Source: Alkalimarinus coralli | GTDB taxonomy: Bacteria; Pseudomonadota; Gammaproteobacteria; Pseudomonadales; Oleiphilaceae | DNA: 64,000 bases | Reading direction: 5' to 3' | Assembly: GCF_023650515.1 (NCBI RefSeq) | Contig: NZ_CP096016.1 | Span: forward strand, 555,130 to 619,129 | In this document: in pieces, positions 44,009 to 53,925 of the stretch | Position numbering within the stretch: the first letter of the stretch is position 1 | How the letters are laid out: every line of letters starts with the position of its first letter | Program-made: the position numbers and the translations under genes | The notes under the pieces: model-generated | Databases searched by the model: none | The model's input: the letters and a program-made list of their open reading frames with translations, nothing else | Told to the model about the DNA's origin: nothing

Positions 44009-44536
44009 ATGAGTCGTAGTAAGAGCAATGAAGCGGTTCTTGGCAAAATTACTTCAGTTTATGGTGTTAAGGGTTGGGTAAAGATTTACTCTTTTACCGA
44101 TCCGATAGAGAATGTACTTCAGTATCGCCGTTGGACGTTAAAGAAGGACGGTGTTGAAAAGGTCGTTAATCTATCATCAGGCAAAAAACATGGTAAAGGT
44201 TTGATTGCTTGTCTTGAAGGTTGTAATGATAGAGAGTTAGCTCAACAGTTTTGTGGATCACTTATTGTGGTCTCAGCTGAGGAGTTGCCTGAACTCGAAG
44301 ATGGTGAGTTCTACTGGCATCAATTAGAAGGCCTCTCAGTAAAAACGATTGATGAGGTTGATCTGGGAAGGGTAAGTCATCTTATTGAAACCGGGTCCAA
44401 TGATGTAATGGTTGTTAAGAGTAATCGCGGTGATGCTAAGAAAGAGCGCCTGATTCCTTATCTTCCTGGACAAGTAGTAACGGATATTGATCTCGAGGAC
44501 AAAACCATTACGGTGGATTGGGATCCGGAGTTTTAA
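44009..44536 (+). CDS. rimM: 16S rRNA processing protein
   Basis: 175 residues. N-terminal PRC-fold RimM domain (LGKITSVYGVKGWVKIYSFT) and a C-terminal PRC barrel (FYWHQLEGLSVKTIDEVDLG, ending ITVDWDPEF). Binds S19 and helps mature the 30S head. It lies 62 bases after rpsP and ends four bases before the trmD start, showing tight operon spacing. Confidence 0.97.
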   Translation: MSRSKSNEAVLGKITSVYGVKGWVKIYSFTDPIENVLQYRRWTLKKDGVEKVVNLSSGKKHGKGLIACLEGCNDRELAQQFCGSLIVVSAEELPELEDGEFYWHQLEGLSVKTIDEVDLGRVSHLIETGSNDVMVVKSNRGDAKKERLIPYLPGQVVTDIDLEDKTITVDWDPEF

Positions 44537-44539
44537 GCC

Positions 44540-45286
44540 GTGTGGATTGGGGCAGTAACACTGTTTCCAGAGATGTTTCAGGCTGTTACTGATTATGGTG
44601 TAACAGGCAGGGCATTTAAGAACCGGATCATGGAGTTCCAGGCATGGAACCCGAGAGATTTCACTCATGATCGTCATCGGACTGTCGATGACAGGCCATA
44701 CGGCGGCGGTCCTGGGATGTTAATGAAAGTACAGCCTTTGCAGGATGCAATCGCAGCAGCTAAGCAGGCAGCTGGCGAAGGTGTCAAGGTGATATATTTA
44801 TCACCCCAAGGCAAAAGGCTTGATCAGGCTGGAGTTCAGCACCTGGCGAACGCGGAAAAGTTGATTTTGGTCGCTGGGCGTTATGAAGGTGTAGATGAGC
44901 GTCTGATAAAAGCAGAAATCGATGAAGAGTGGTCTTTAGGCGACTTTGTGTTGAGTGGCGGTGAAATTGCTGCCATAACAGTGATCGATGCTATAGCCCG
45001 TTTAATCCCCGGGGTATTGGGGCATGACCAATCAGCAGAGCAGGACTCGTTTTTCGATGGCTTGCTTGATTGTCCGCACTATACCAGGCCTGAGATTTTT
45101 CAAGGTCAGAAAGTGCCGGATGTGTTGATGGGGGGGCATCATGAACAGATTAGGCGGTGGCGACTAAAACAGTCACTGGGTAGAACATGGCAACGACGCC
45201 CGGATCTGCTGGAAGATAGAATGCTTTCAGAGGAGGAGAAGGGGTTGTTAGAAGAGTTTGTCCGCGAGCAGAGTGCTTCCGGCTAG
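44540..45286 (+). CDS. trmD: tRNA (guanine-37-N1)-methyltransferase
   Basis: 248 residues, GTG start with only three bases between it and the rimM stop. SAM-dependent methylation of G37 next to the anticodon. SPOUT knot motifs: [47 protein letters not shown] and [12 protein letters not shown]. It prevents +1 frameshifting. Operon with rpsP, rimM and rplS. Confidence 0.98.
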   Translation: MWIGAVTLFPEMFQAVTDYGVTGRAFKNRIMEFQAWNPRDFTHDRHRTVDDRPYGGGPGMLMKVQPLQDAIAAAKQAAGEGVKVIYLSPQGKRLDQAGVQHLANAEKLILVAGRYEGVDERLIKAEIDEEWSLGDFVLSGGEIAAITVIDAIARLIPGVLGHDQSAEQDSFFDGLLDCPHYTRPEIFQGQKVPDVLMGGHHEQIRRWRLKQSLGRTWQRRPDLLEDRMLSEEEKGLLEEFVREQSASG

Positions 45287-45324
45287 CTCGATCGGATTTA
45301 ACAGCTTTTTCTTAGGAGCAAACA

Positions 45325-45681
45325 ATGAGCAGCAAGAACAATATCATTTCTCAGATCGAATCTGAGCAGATGAGCAAAGAGATAGCAGAATTTGGACCAG
45401 GCGACACAGTAGTCGTTCAGGTTAAAGTTAAAGAAGGTGATCGTGAGCGTCTTCAGGCATACGAAGGTGTTGTTATCGCTAAGCGTAACCGCGGTTTAAA
45501 CTCTTCTTTCACAGTCCGCAAGATCTCTTACGGTGTGGGTGTGGAAAGAACATTCCAGGCATTTAGTAAGTTGATCGATAGTGTTACTGTTAAGCGTCGT
45601 GGTGATGTTCGTCAAGCGAAGCTTTACTATCTTCGTGACCTTAGTGGTAAGGCTGCTCGTATCAAAGAGAAGCTGGGCTAA
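45325..45681 (+). CDS. rplS: 50S ribosomal protein L19
   Basis: 118 residues. [35 protein letters not shown] and the [11 protein letters not shown] segment are as in L19 at the 30S-50S interface. RBS TTAGGAGCA precedes the ATG. Last gene of the rpsP operon; terminator at 45698-45728. Confidence 0.98.
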   Translation: MSSKNNIISQIESEQMSKEIAEFGPGDTVVVQVKVKEGDRERLQAYEGVVIAKRNRGLNSSFTVRKISYGVGVERTFQAFSKLIDSVTVKRRGDVRQAKLYYLRDLSGKAARIKEKLG

Positions 45682-45697
45682 GTTTACTATCAGGCTC

Positions 45698-45728
45698 AAA
45701 AAAGGTAGCTATATGCTGCCTTTTTTTA
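45698..45728 (+). terminator. Intrinsic terminator of the rpsP operon
   Basis: AAAAAAGGTAGC-TATAT-GCTGCCTTTTTTT; a strong stem with one G-T pair and a T7 tail. Confidence 0.9.
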
Positions 45729-45947
45729 TGCGTGAAATTTGAGCTTTCGATAGTTTTGCAGCGTTTTTATTTTGGGAATACCATTAATGGCGGCCAGTCT
45801 GTAGGCACTATTACACAATAGTAATGGAAATCACTGGAACTTTCGTGGTTATAATGCGGTCAAACGCGCGTGTGGTGAAAAAGTGAAGCTGTCTTTTTTA
45901 TTAAACTCGGCCTCGTATATGGGTATAAAAATCTGTTAGGTGATGGA

Positions 45948-46679
45948 ATGTATTTTAAGTTATTGGGTGTAATGATGCTTTGTGGTTCAGCTTATGTCGC
46001 TGCAGGTGATGTAAGTGATCAAGTAGAGAAAAATATCAGGGCTCAGCTGGGTGCTTCCTTGCCAGCGCTCAATATCACCTCAATCGAGAAAGCCCCCGTT
46101 GACGGGTTGTTTGAAGTGTCCTCAACAAGTGACCAGCCACTGTTAGTGTCTGCTGACGGAAAGTATATTATCGCAGGGGAAGTTTATCAGTTAGATGGAC
46201 ACAAAATCACTAATCTGACAGAGCAGAAGCGAGAAATAGGGCGTGCAGAGATTATGGCGGCTATTCCCGATGCAGAAAAGCTATCGTTTAAGCCCAAAGG
46301 TGAGACAAAGGCAACGATAACAGTGTTTACGGATATAGATTGTGGCTACTGCCGAAAGCTTCACAAAGAAGTTCCAAGGTTGAATGCGCTGGGGATTCGT
46401 GTTGATTATTTAGGCTACCCCCGTGCTGGCGTAGGCTCTAATTCATACAGTAAATTGGTTTCGGCATGGTGTGCTGATGACCCTATGGCTGCGATGACCA
46501 AAGCTAAAAATGGAAGTGTAATCCCGGCAAAGAGCTGCGAAAACCCCATTGCGCGTCATTTAGAGCTTGGTCAGAGGGTTGGAGTTAGCGGTACTCCGGC
46601 GATTGTACTGGACTCGGGTAAGTTATTGCCGGGCTACGCGCCTGCAGATGCGCTTGCCAAGCAGCTTGGAGTGCTATAA
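45948..46679 (+). CDS. dsbC: Periplasmic thiol:disulfide isomerase DsbC
   Basis: 243 residues with a signal peptide (cut after VAAG, about residue 20). N-terminal dimerisation domain followed by thioredoxin fold with CGYC (132-135) and cis-proline in SGTPAIV. It isomerises wrong disulfides in the periplasm, kept reduced by DsbD. A second pair, C175/C195-like (WCADDP..SCENP), matches DsbC. In related genomes dsbC precedes hom and xerD; here xerD is missing and alaC intervenes. Confidence 0.95.
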   Translation: MYFKLLGVMMLCGSAYVAAGDVSDQVEKNIRAQLGASLPALNITSIEKAPVDGLFEVSSTSDQPLLVSADGKYIIAGEVYQLDGHKITNLTEQKREIGRAEIMAAIPDAEKLSFKPKGETKATITVFTDIDCGYCRKLHKEVPRLNALGIRVDYLGYPRAGVGSNSYSKLVSAWCADDPMAAMTKAKNGSVIPAKSCENPIARHLELGQRVGVSGTPAIVLDSGKLLPGYAPADALAKQLGVL

Positions 46680-46751
46680 ACAGGGGGTATACTTAAACTT
46701 ATGCTCCGCCTAAAGGCTGCACTCACTTAGAGGGAGTGCAGTGGTTTATGT

Positions 46752-46988
46752 TTAACATCTAAAACCTTTTTCGGTTTTTCTCTTTTTGCACTCCTTCAAG
46801 ATATTATTGCACCTCTGGGCTGCTGAAGGGGACAGGTTGTCTGATTGGCATTCGCTGTATGCACTTTTTAGTTCGTAATTACTGTAATTACTAAATGTGC
46901 TTGTTTGGTCGCAGCCATAGCAAGAAATAAGCGTGGCAAGCAATAATGATCGTTTAGCGTTGGATTTGAAGTTCAATGTGTTGGTCAT
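46752..46988 (-). CDS. Small putative lipoprotein
   Basis: 78 residues. After a hydrophobic N-terminal segment (SLLLATLISCYGC), LISC or SCYGC may serve as lipobox. Six cysteines in all; the C-terminal half (SECQSDNLSPSAAQRCNNIL) has the spacing of a small Cys-rich family I associate with gammaproteobacterial lipoproteins of unknown role. It is convergent with dsbC (72 bases), so a disulfide-bonded periplasmic protein is plausible. Confidence 0.55.
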   Translation of the reverse strand: MTNTLNFKSNAKRSLLLATLISCYGCDQTSTFSNYSNYELKSAYSECQSDNLSPSAAQRCNNILKECKKRKTEKGFRC

Positions 46989-47170
46989 ATTTTATAGATT
47001 TGTCTGTTAAGTGGCTGTATTGATATTAGTTTAGCTTCGCCTGTTGATCTTGCAACAAGCCAGCAGGATAGTCTCGTTGACACTCGATATTTAGCGCGTT
47101 ATCGTTCCAACTGCATTTCTTATGATTGTGATTCCACCTTCTTGATGCTTCATGTAGATAGGATATTTTT

Positions 47171-48358
47171 GTGAAAGATGAATTCCCTAGAATAGAGCGG
47201 TTGCCCCCTTATGTATTTAATATTGTTGGTGAGCTTAAGAGAGAGGCTCGAGCAAAAGGGGTGGATATTATTGATTTTGGCATGGGGAATCCTGACCAAC
47301 CAACGCCGGCTCATATCGTCGATAAATTAACCGAGACGGCGCAAAGAGGGGATACTCACCGCTACTCGCAGTCGAAAGGTATTCCGCGCTTGCGTAAAGC
47401 AATTGCAGATTGGTATCAGCGAAACTATGACGTAGCTCTTGATCCTGAAACAGAGGCCATTGTTACTATCGGCTCAAAAGAAGGGTTGGCTCATTTGGCG
47501 CTGGCCACCATGGTGCCTGGGGATGCTGTTTTGGTTCCTAACCCCTCTTACCCAATACATCCATATGGCTTTGTCATCGCGGGCGCGGACATTCGTCACG
47601 TACCTTTAACAGATGAGGTTGACTTCTTTTCCGAGTTGGAAAAGTCAATTCTCGATTCGTGGCCAAAACCCAAAATGCTCGTATTGAACTTTCCCGGAAA
47701 TCCGACCACGCAATGTGTAGACTTGGCTTTTTTCGAGAAGGTTGTGGCAATAGCAAAAGAGCACAAAATCTGGGTCGTTCAGGACTTGGCTTATGCTGAT
47801 ATTGTATTTGATGGCTATAAGGCGCCATCCATTCTTCAAGTTCCTGGTGCTAAAGAGATAGCGGTCGAGTTTTTTTCTTTATCGAAAAGTTATAATATGC
47901 CCGGCTGGCGTGTGGGGTTCTGTTGCGGCAACCCAACCTTGATTGCCGCTTTGGCTAGAATAAAGTCATATTTGGATTATGGGACGTTTACCCCGATCCA
48001 AGTGGCTGCCATTGCAGCCTTGGAAGGTGATCAGCAATGTGTTGAAGATATCTGCGAGCTATATCGTGTTCGCAGAGATGCGTTATGTCGCGGCCTAAAT
48101 AGTATAGGTTGGCAGGTTACCCCTCCTAAAGCGACAATGTTCGTGTGGGCCAAAATACCAGACGCGTACCTCGATATGGGATCTCTGGAGTTTAGTAAAA
48201 AACTGCTGAAAGAGGCGGGAGTGGCTGTTTCTCCGGGTGTCGGGTTTGGCCATTATGGAGATCAATACGTCAGGTTTGCACTTATTGAGAACGAGCATCG
48301 CATTAAGCAGGCCGTTCGAGGAATAAAAGCGATGTTTTCTAAAGACGGATCCTTGTAG
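47171..48358 (+). CDS. alaC: Alanine-glutamate aminotransferase AlaC
   Basis: 395 residues, GTG start (a longer frame is absent). PLP enzyme of aspartate-aminotransferase fold: [36 protein letters not shown], and the PLP lysine in [15 protein letters not shown]. Matches AlaC/YfdZ-type alanine transaminase, as usually found before hom. It makes alanine from pyruvate and glutamate. Confidence 0.92.
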   Translation: MKDEFPRIERLPPYVFNIVGELKREARAKGVDIIDFGMGNPDQPTPAHIVDKLTETAQRGDTHRYSQSKGIPRLRKAIADWYQRNYDVALDPETEAIVTIGSKEGLAHLALATMVPGDAVLVPNPSYPIHPYGFVIAGADIRHVPLTDEVDFFSELEKSILDSWPKPKMLVLNFPGNPTTQCVDLAFFEKVVAIAKEHKIWVVQDLAYADIVFDGYKAPSILQVPGAKEIAVEFFSLSKSYNMPGWRVGFCCGNPTLIAALARIKSYLDYGTFTPIQVAAIAALEGDQQCVEDICELYRVRRDALCRGLNSIGWQVTPPKATMFVWAKIPDAYLDMGSLEFSKKLLKEAGVAVSPGVGFGHYGDQYVRFALIENEHRIKQAVRGIKAMFSKDGSL

Positions 48359-48466
48359 GTTGCTTGCAGCTTTTATTATTGAAAGCACAAAAATTTAGCA
48401 GATAGCGTTGTTGAGCAATACATCGAGTGTTGCTCCTAAAATATTAATTCGGGTGAGGTAATAGGT

Positions 48467-49774
48467 TTGAAACCGGTGAAGTTAGGTATATGTGGTCTGG
48501 GTACAGTGGCTAGTGGCGCGATTAATGTGTTAAAGCGCAATGCCGATTCAATTACTGGACGCGCAGGTTGCCCTATTGAAGTTATTCAGGTCGGTTCGCG
48601 CCGTCTTAAAGAGAACTGCGACTTGACTGGTATTGAATTCACGACAGACCTATTTGACGTTGTCTCAAACCCAGAGGTTGATGTTGTAATTGAATTGATT
48701 GGTGGGTATGAGGCGGCTAAGGAGCTGGTTCTTAAAGCAATAGAAAATGGCAAGCATGTTGTTACTGCAAATAAAGCGTTAATTGCAGTTCACGGGAATG
48801 AGATTTTTGCAGCCGCCGCTGAAAAGAATGTTACGGTTGCTTATGAAGCCGCCGTGGCCGGTGGAATACCTATTATAAAAGCGCTCCGTGAAGGTATGGC
48901 TGCTAACAAGATTAACTGGCTGGCAGGTATTATCAATGGAACCGGCAACTTTATTCTGACCGAGATGAAAGATAAGGGGCGCGACTTTGCGGATGTGCTC
49001 AAAGAAGCACAAGCGCTTGGGTATGCAGAGGCAGATCCAACATTTGATGTTGAGGGTATTGATGCTGCACACAAGTTGACTATTATGGCGTCCGCAGCAT
49101 TTGGCGTACCTCTCCAGTTCGATGCTGCTTATACCGAGGGGATTAGCCAACTTTCAACTGATGATGTGGCATATGCCGAAGAGCTGGGGTACAGAATTAA
49201 GCACTTAGGGATTACCCGACTGCATGACAACGGTATAGAGCTTCGCGTTCACCCAACGTTAGTTCCTGAACAGCAGTTGTTGGCCAAGGTTGATGGTGTC
49301 ATGAACTCGGTGTTGGTGGATGGTGATGCCGTGGGCCAGACTCTTTATTACGGTGCGGGGGCAGGTTCTGAAGCGACCGCATCCGCCGTTATTGCAGATG
49401 TCGTTGATATTGCCAGAGCGCTAAATGTGGATGCTGGTGTGATGGTTCCATATCTTGGTTTTGGCCCGGAAAAATTAACAGATTTGCCTGTGTTACCAAT
49501 GGATGATGTTGTCTCCGCTTACTACTTGCGAATTCTTGCCAATGATCATCCTGGCGTATTGGCCAAAGTTGCCTCCATATTAAGCGATAAAGGCATCAAT
49601 ATTGAGTCAGTTATGCAGAAGGAATCTGAATTGAACGAAGGGAATATTCCGATGATTATGCTGACTCACGAAGTAAAAGAGTCCGCGATCAATGCCGCTA
49701 TTGCAGATATTGAAGCGCTTTCAGATATAGAAGGCAAGGTGGTACGTATTCGTGCCGAGCATTTTTCCAGCTAG
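48467..49774 (+). CDS. hom: Homoserine dehydrogenase
   Basis: 435 residues, TTG start: RBS GAGGT is six bases before TTG AAA CCG, and no ATG fits. Reduces aspartate semialdehyde to homoserine. NAD(P)-binding GLGTVASGAINVL, ANKALIAVHG, GIINGTGNFILTEM. C-terminal ACT domain (YLRILANDHPGVLAKVASIL) allows feedback by threonine. thrC follows after 68 bases; both feed threonine synthesis. Confidence 0.97.
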   Translation: MKPVKLGICGLGTVASGAINVLKRNADSITGRAGCPIEVIQVGSRRLKENCDLTGIEFTTDLFDVVSNPEVDVVIELIGGYEAAKELVLKAIENGKHVVTANKALIAVHGNEIFAAAAEKNVTVAYEAAVAGGIPIIKALREGMAANKINWLAGIINGTGNFILTEMKDKGRDFADVLKEAQALGYAEADPTFDVEGIDAAHKLTIMASAAFGVPLQFDAAYTEGISQLSTDDVAYAEELGYRIKHLGITRLHDNGIELRVHPTLVPEQQLLAKVDGVMNSVLVDGDAVGQTLYYGAGAGSEATASAVIADVVDIARALNVDAGVMVPYLGFGPEKLTDLPVLPMDDVVSAYYLRILANDHPGVLAKVASILSDKGINIESVMQKESELNEGNIPMIMLTHEVKESAINAAIADIEALSDIEGKVVRIRAEHFSS

Positions 49775-49842
49775 ATCGCAGTGCTGATGATCGTAGCGTA
49801 ACTATTTTAAATGATAAACCAATGGGTTAACGGGAACAGATT

Positions 49843-51258
49843 GTGAAATATATTAGTACTCGAGGTAGTGCTCCTGCCTTGAACTTTGAAGAGGTTCTAC
49901 TAACAGGGCTAGCATCAGACGGTGGATTGTATGTACCAGAAGTTCTGCCCCGTTTTACTCATGAAGAAATTGCTTCTTGGGCAGGACTTTCTTATACCGA
50001 CCTCGCTTTCAATGTCATGTTTCCATTTGTTGAGGGTTCTATTCCAGAGTCAGACTTTCGGGAGATGCTTCGTGATACTTATGAAGAAGCGTTTGCTCAC
50101 AAGGCTGTTGCACCTCTCACTCAGTTAGATAGAAATGAGTGGGTAATGGAGCTTTTCCACGGGCCAACCCTTGCGTTCAAGGATTTTGCCCTTCAGTTAT
50201 TAGGTCGCTTGCTGGACTATGTGTTGGAGAAGCGCAAAGAGCATGTTGTGATTCTTGGCGCAACATCGGGTGATACCGGTTCTGCTGCAATAGAAGGATG
50301 CCGTCGCTGTAAAAATGTCGATATCTTTATTCTTCATCCTCATAACCGGGTATCTGACGTCCAGCGCAAGCAGATGACGACGATTACGGGCGACAATATT
50401 CACAACCTCGCTGTGGAAGGCAATTTTGATGATTGCCAGCAAATGGTTAAAGAGAGTTTTGGTGACCAGTCGTTTCTCGAGGGAAAAAGCCGGTTAGTGG
50501 CGGTAAACTCAATTAACTGGGCTCGAATCATGGCTCAAATTGTTTACTACTTCCACGCCTCTCTGGCGTTGGGTGGGCCGCATCGAAGTGTTTCATTCTC
50601 TGTACCGACTGGAAACTTTGGTGATATTTTCGCAGGTTATTTAGCCAGAAATATGGGGCTGCCTATTAACCAATTGGTTGTTGCGACGAATAAGAATGAT
50701 ATTTTGCACCGCTTTATTAGCGAGAATAAGTATAGTCCTGAAGTACTTCACCATACGCTATCGCCCAGTATGGACATCATGGTTTCCAGTAATTTTGAGC
50801 GCCTCCTGTTTGATTTATATGGCCGGGACGGCAAGGCGCTTTCTGAGCTAATGGAAAGCTTTAAGACAGATGCATCGGTCTCTATTGATGATTATCGCTG
50901 GAAGGCCGCCAGAAAGCTGTTTGACAGCTTTACAGTGGATGACGAGCAAACATGCCGAACCATTAAGGTTGTATTTGATGAGTCTGAAGAGCTGCTTGAC
51001 CCACATACTGCCATTGGTGTGGAGGCTGCTCGCCAATGCCGAAGAGATTCATCTGTGCCGATGGTTACATTGGCAACGGCTCACCCTGTGAAGTTCCCAG
51101 AAGCTGTAGAGAAATCGGGGGCAGGTGTAACGCCTGAGCTGCCGCATCACTTAGCAGACTTATTCGAGCGTGAAGAGTCGTATACCGTTATTGAAAATAG
51201 CCTGAGCGCTGTGCAGGGCTATGTAAAGGCTCACGGCAACCATAATAAAGCGCTTTAA
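49843..51258 (+). CDS. thrC: Threonine synthase
   Basis: 471 residues, GTG start. PLP-dependent conversion of O-phosphohomoserine to threonine. MKYISTRGSAPALNFEEVLL, HGPTLAFKDFALQLLG (PLP lysine), ATSGDTGSAAIEG and VPTGNFGDIFAGY. Pairs with hom just upstream; a terminator follows at 51315. Confidence 0.97.
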   Translation: MKYISTRGSAPALNFEEVLLTGLASDGGLYVPEVLPRFTHEEIASWAGLSYTDLAFNVMFPFVEGSIPESDFREMLRDTYEEAFAHKAVAPLTQLDRNEWVMELFHGPTLAFKDFALQLLGRLLDYVLEKRKEHVVILGATSGDTGSAAIEGCRRCKNVDIFILHPHNRVSDVQRKQMTTITGDNIHNLAVEGNFDDCQQMVKESFGDQSFLEGKSRLVAVNSINWARIMAQIVYYFHASLALGGPHRSVSFSVPTGNFGDIFAGYLARNMGLPINQLVVATNKNDILHRFISENKYSPEVLHHTLSPSMDIMVSSNFERLLFDLYGRDGKALSELMESFKTDASVSIDDYRWKAARKLFDSFTVDDEQTCRTIKVVFDESEELLDPHTAIGVEAARQCRRDSSVPMVTLATAHPVKFPEAVEKSGAGVTPELPHHLADLFEREESYTVIENSLSAVQGYVKAHGNHNKAL

Positions 51259-51314
51259 ACTGAGTCGCTACAGCGCTTTGGTAAATACTGTTTATCAAAG
51301 CGGTTAAATTGAGA

Positions 51315-51338
51315 AGAGGGCTTTGAGCCCTCTTTTTG
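51315..51338 (+). terminator. Intrinsic terminator after thrC
   Basis: AGAGGGCT-TTG-AGCCCTCT followed by T4. It lies between thrC and recJ and shows the recJ start must be downstream (51368). Confidence 0.9.
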
Positions 51339-51367
51339 TATCTATATACAAAGATTCGCCATCCTAT

Positions 51368-53119
51368 ATGCAAAAGAAAATAGTACGAAGACGTATTGTC
51401 CCAGATGGTTATGCAGAGTCATGGGCTCATATTCCTGATTTTTTACGCAGAGCTTACCGGGCGAGAGGCGTTAACTCATTAGATGAGTTGGAATACACGC
51501 TATCAAAGCTTGCTACAGCCCAGCATATGAAGGGGGTTGCAGCGGCATCTCAGATTTTGGCCGAAGCAATTCAGCATCGCCGTCGCATACTGGTGGTAGG
51601 TGACTTTGATTGTGATGGCGCTACCAGTACGTCGGTTGCGATACTGGCATTGAAGATGATGGGGGCTGAATCGGTTGATTATCTTGTTCCAAACCGCTTT
51701 GAATATGGATACGGCCTAACACCCGAGATTGTAGGCGTTGCACAACAGTTTAGCCCTGATGTTATTGTCACCGTCGATAACGGCATTGCTAGTTGTGAAG
51801 GGGTCGCGGCCGCCAATGAACTCGGCATTTCTGTGATTGTAACCGATCACCACCTGCCGGGGAGTGAACTGCCTGACGCCGATGCGATTGTGAATCCAAA
51901 CCAGCCAGGGTGCGAATTTATTAGTAAAGCAACCGCAGGTGTTGGCGTTATTTTTTATGTCATGAGTGATTTGCGTCGAGTATTGAGGGAGCGAGCCTGG
52001 TTTGAGCAAACGGGGATTGTTGAGCCTAATCTTGCCAGCTTATTAGACCTGGTTGCTTTGGGTACGATAGCCGATGTGGTTCCTCTTGATGGCAATAACC
52101 GTATTTTAGTTGAGCAGGGAATTCGCCGTATTCGAGCAGGAAAAGCCCGTCCAGGCATTCTCGCGCTGATTGATGTGGCGGGTCGAGACTATCGCAATCT
52201 TGCGGCATCAGACCTGGGATTTGTTGTCGGCCCTCGCTTGAATGCAGCGGGGCGTCTTGATGATATGTCTATCGGGATAGAGTGTCTATTGTGTAATGAC
52301 CCCTTACGAGCCCGACAGCTTGCACTGCGGTTGGATGAGCTAAACCAGGAGCGAAAACAGATTGAACGTGAGATGAAAGCTCATGCATCTGTATTGGTTG
52401 ATGAGTTTAACCAGGCTGAAACGTCGTCAGATAAAAATAGTCTCCCGTGGGGGATGTGTCTGTATGATGAAACGTGGCACCAGGGGGTCATCGGAATACT
52501 AGCTTCAAGAATGAAAGAGCAGTTTCATCGACCTGTCATCGCCTTTGCCCCGGCAGACGATGATTGCGTCGAATTGAAAGGGTCTGCTCGATCCATTAGC
52601 GGCTTGCATATCAGGGATGCACTGGATCGTGTTGCGACGCGTTACCCATCACTGCTGAGTAAATTTGGTGGCCACTCGATGGCTGCAGGTATGACGATAG
52701 AAAGTAAAAATTACGATGCTTTCGCCAAGGCTTTTGATGAGGTTGTGCGTGAAGAGTTAGATGAAAGTCATTTAGAGGCGGTCATCGTCAGTGATGGTGA
52801 GCTGGCTGCTCATGAGCTCAATATTGATACTGCTGAGTTGCTTCGAAAGGCAGGGCCTTGGGGGCAGAATTTTCTAGAGCCTGTTTATGACGGTCTGTTT
52901 GATGTGGTTCAGGCACGGGTGGTGGGCACCAAGCATCTGAAATTGCTTTTACAGGTTGAAGGAACTGAACAACTGGTTGATGGCATTGAGTTCAATAGTG
53001 ACTGGGTGGGACGAGAGGCAGAGCTTAAAAAAGTTCGCGTGGTTTATCGCCCGGATGTCAATGAGTTTAGAGGGCGAAAAAGCCTGCAGTTAATGATTCA
53101 ATATGTGGAAGCGGCTTAA
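51368..53119 (+). CDS. recJ: Single-stranded-DNA exonuclease RecJ
   Basis: 583 residues from ATG 51368 (the TTG at 51323 is in the thrC terminator loop). 5'-3' ssDNA exonuclease for recombination and repair. DHH motifs: LVVGDFDCDGATSTSVAI, VDNGIASCEG, VTDHHLPG; the DHHA1 part GGHSMAAGMTIE, RSISGLHIRDAL. No strong RBS, only an AT-rich stretch. Confidence 0.97.
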   Translation: MQKKIVRRRIVPDGYAESWAHIPDFLRRAYRARGVNSLDELEYTLSKLATAQHMKGVAAASQILAEAIQHRRRILVVGDFDCDGATSTSVAILALKMMGAESVDYLVPNRFEYGYGLTPEIVGVAQQFSPDVIVTVDNGIASCEGVAAANELGISVIVTDHHLPGSELPDADAIVNPNQPGCEFISKATAGVGVIFYVMSDLRRVLRERAWFEQTGIVEPNLASLLDLVALGTIADVVPLDGNNRILVEQGIRRIRAGKARPGILALIDVAGRDYRNLAASDLGFVVGPRLNAAGRLDDMSIGIECLLCNDPLRARQLALRLDELNQERKQIEREMKAHASVLVDEFNQAETSSDKNSLPWGMCLYDETWHQGVIGILASRMKEQFHRPVIAFAPADDDCVELKGSARSISGLHIRDALDRVATRYPSLLSKFGGHSMAAGMTIESKNYDAFAKAFDEVVREELDESHLEAVIVSDGELAAHELNIDTAELLRKAGPWGQNFLEPVYDGLFDVVQARVVGTKHLKLLLQVEGTEQLVDGIEFNSDWVGREAELKKVRVVYRPDVNEFRGRKSLQLMIQYVEAA

Positions 53120-53284
53120 TCGCAAAGCTTTTAGTTATGGAGTAATAAGCAGTAGACATGATGCAGGAAACCGAATTCAAGGGGTATATTTGACTTCATT
53201 GTAGTCGTTTAGAGTGCTTTTTGATTTCGTTTTGCTGCATCGCGGTCATATGGAGTAACAGGCAAGACCGGTAATGTTTGTCGT

Positions 53285-53689
53285 TTAGCTAAGCATGTTA
53301 CTGAGCTTCTCTCTTACATCGCCTTCAATAACCATCGCCTTGTTTGTTTTCATATCCATAAGAGCAAATGTGATAATCGCATCACAAATTATTTCATCAG
53401 TTCCACTTAGCGTTATTTTCTGACTGACCTTACAGCTTTTGTTGCCTATGGACTCTACGCGAGTTGTGATATGTAGCACGTCATCAGGAAAGCCGGGGCG
53501 TCTGTAGTTGATGTTGATATTGACAAGAACAAACGCCAGCTTAAGTTCTGCAAATACTTCGACCGTATTATGATGCTCGAAAAAAGACCATCTTGCTTCT
53601 TCCAGAAACTCAAGGTATCGGGCGTTGTTTACATGCCCGTATATATCTAAATGATAACCCCTGACCTTAATATCAATGCTGTCTGACAT
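53285..53689 (-). CDS. YbgC/FadM-like acyl-CoA thioesterase
   Basis: 134 residues, hot-dog fold: DIYGHVNNARYLEFLEEARW carries the catalytic Asp and nearby Asn of the 4HBT family. It hydrolyses acyl-CoA; chain length cannot be told. Lone minus-strand gene between recJ and prfB. Confidence 0.9.
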   Translation of the reverse strand: MSDSIDIKVRGYHLDIYGHVNNARYLEFLEEARWSFFEHHNTVEVFAELKLAFVLVNININYRRPGFPDDVLHITTRVESIGNKSCKVSQKITLSGTDEIICDAIITFALMDMKTNKAMVIEGDVREKLSNMLS

Positions 53690-53925
53690 GTATATCCTCT
53701 TTTTTCATTTGAAGTTGTTCATTCCAGGTGCCTGTTGACCACAATAAAAAGACCAGCAGTAGAGCGAAAAGTGGCGAAGATTCTAAAAGAGCGCTACGAA
53801 AAAAGATAGTTTGATAATTTTTGATAAATACAAGCAGATCAGGCTGAGTTGGTTTTCCCATTGCGGCCAAATCGTTTAGAATACTCGGCCTTTATATTTG
53901 TCATGGTTAAGTGAGTCAATTCTAT

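Noticed and set aside
51323-51367. Upstream TTG start for recJ
   Set aside because: The TTG is the loop of the thrC terminator.
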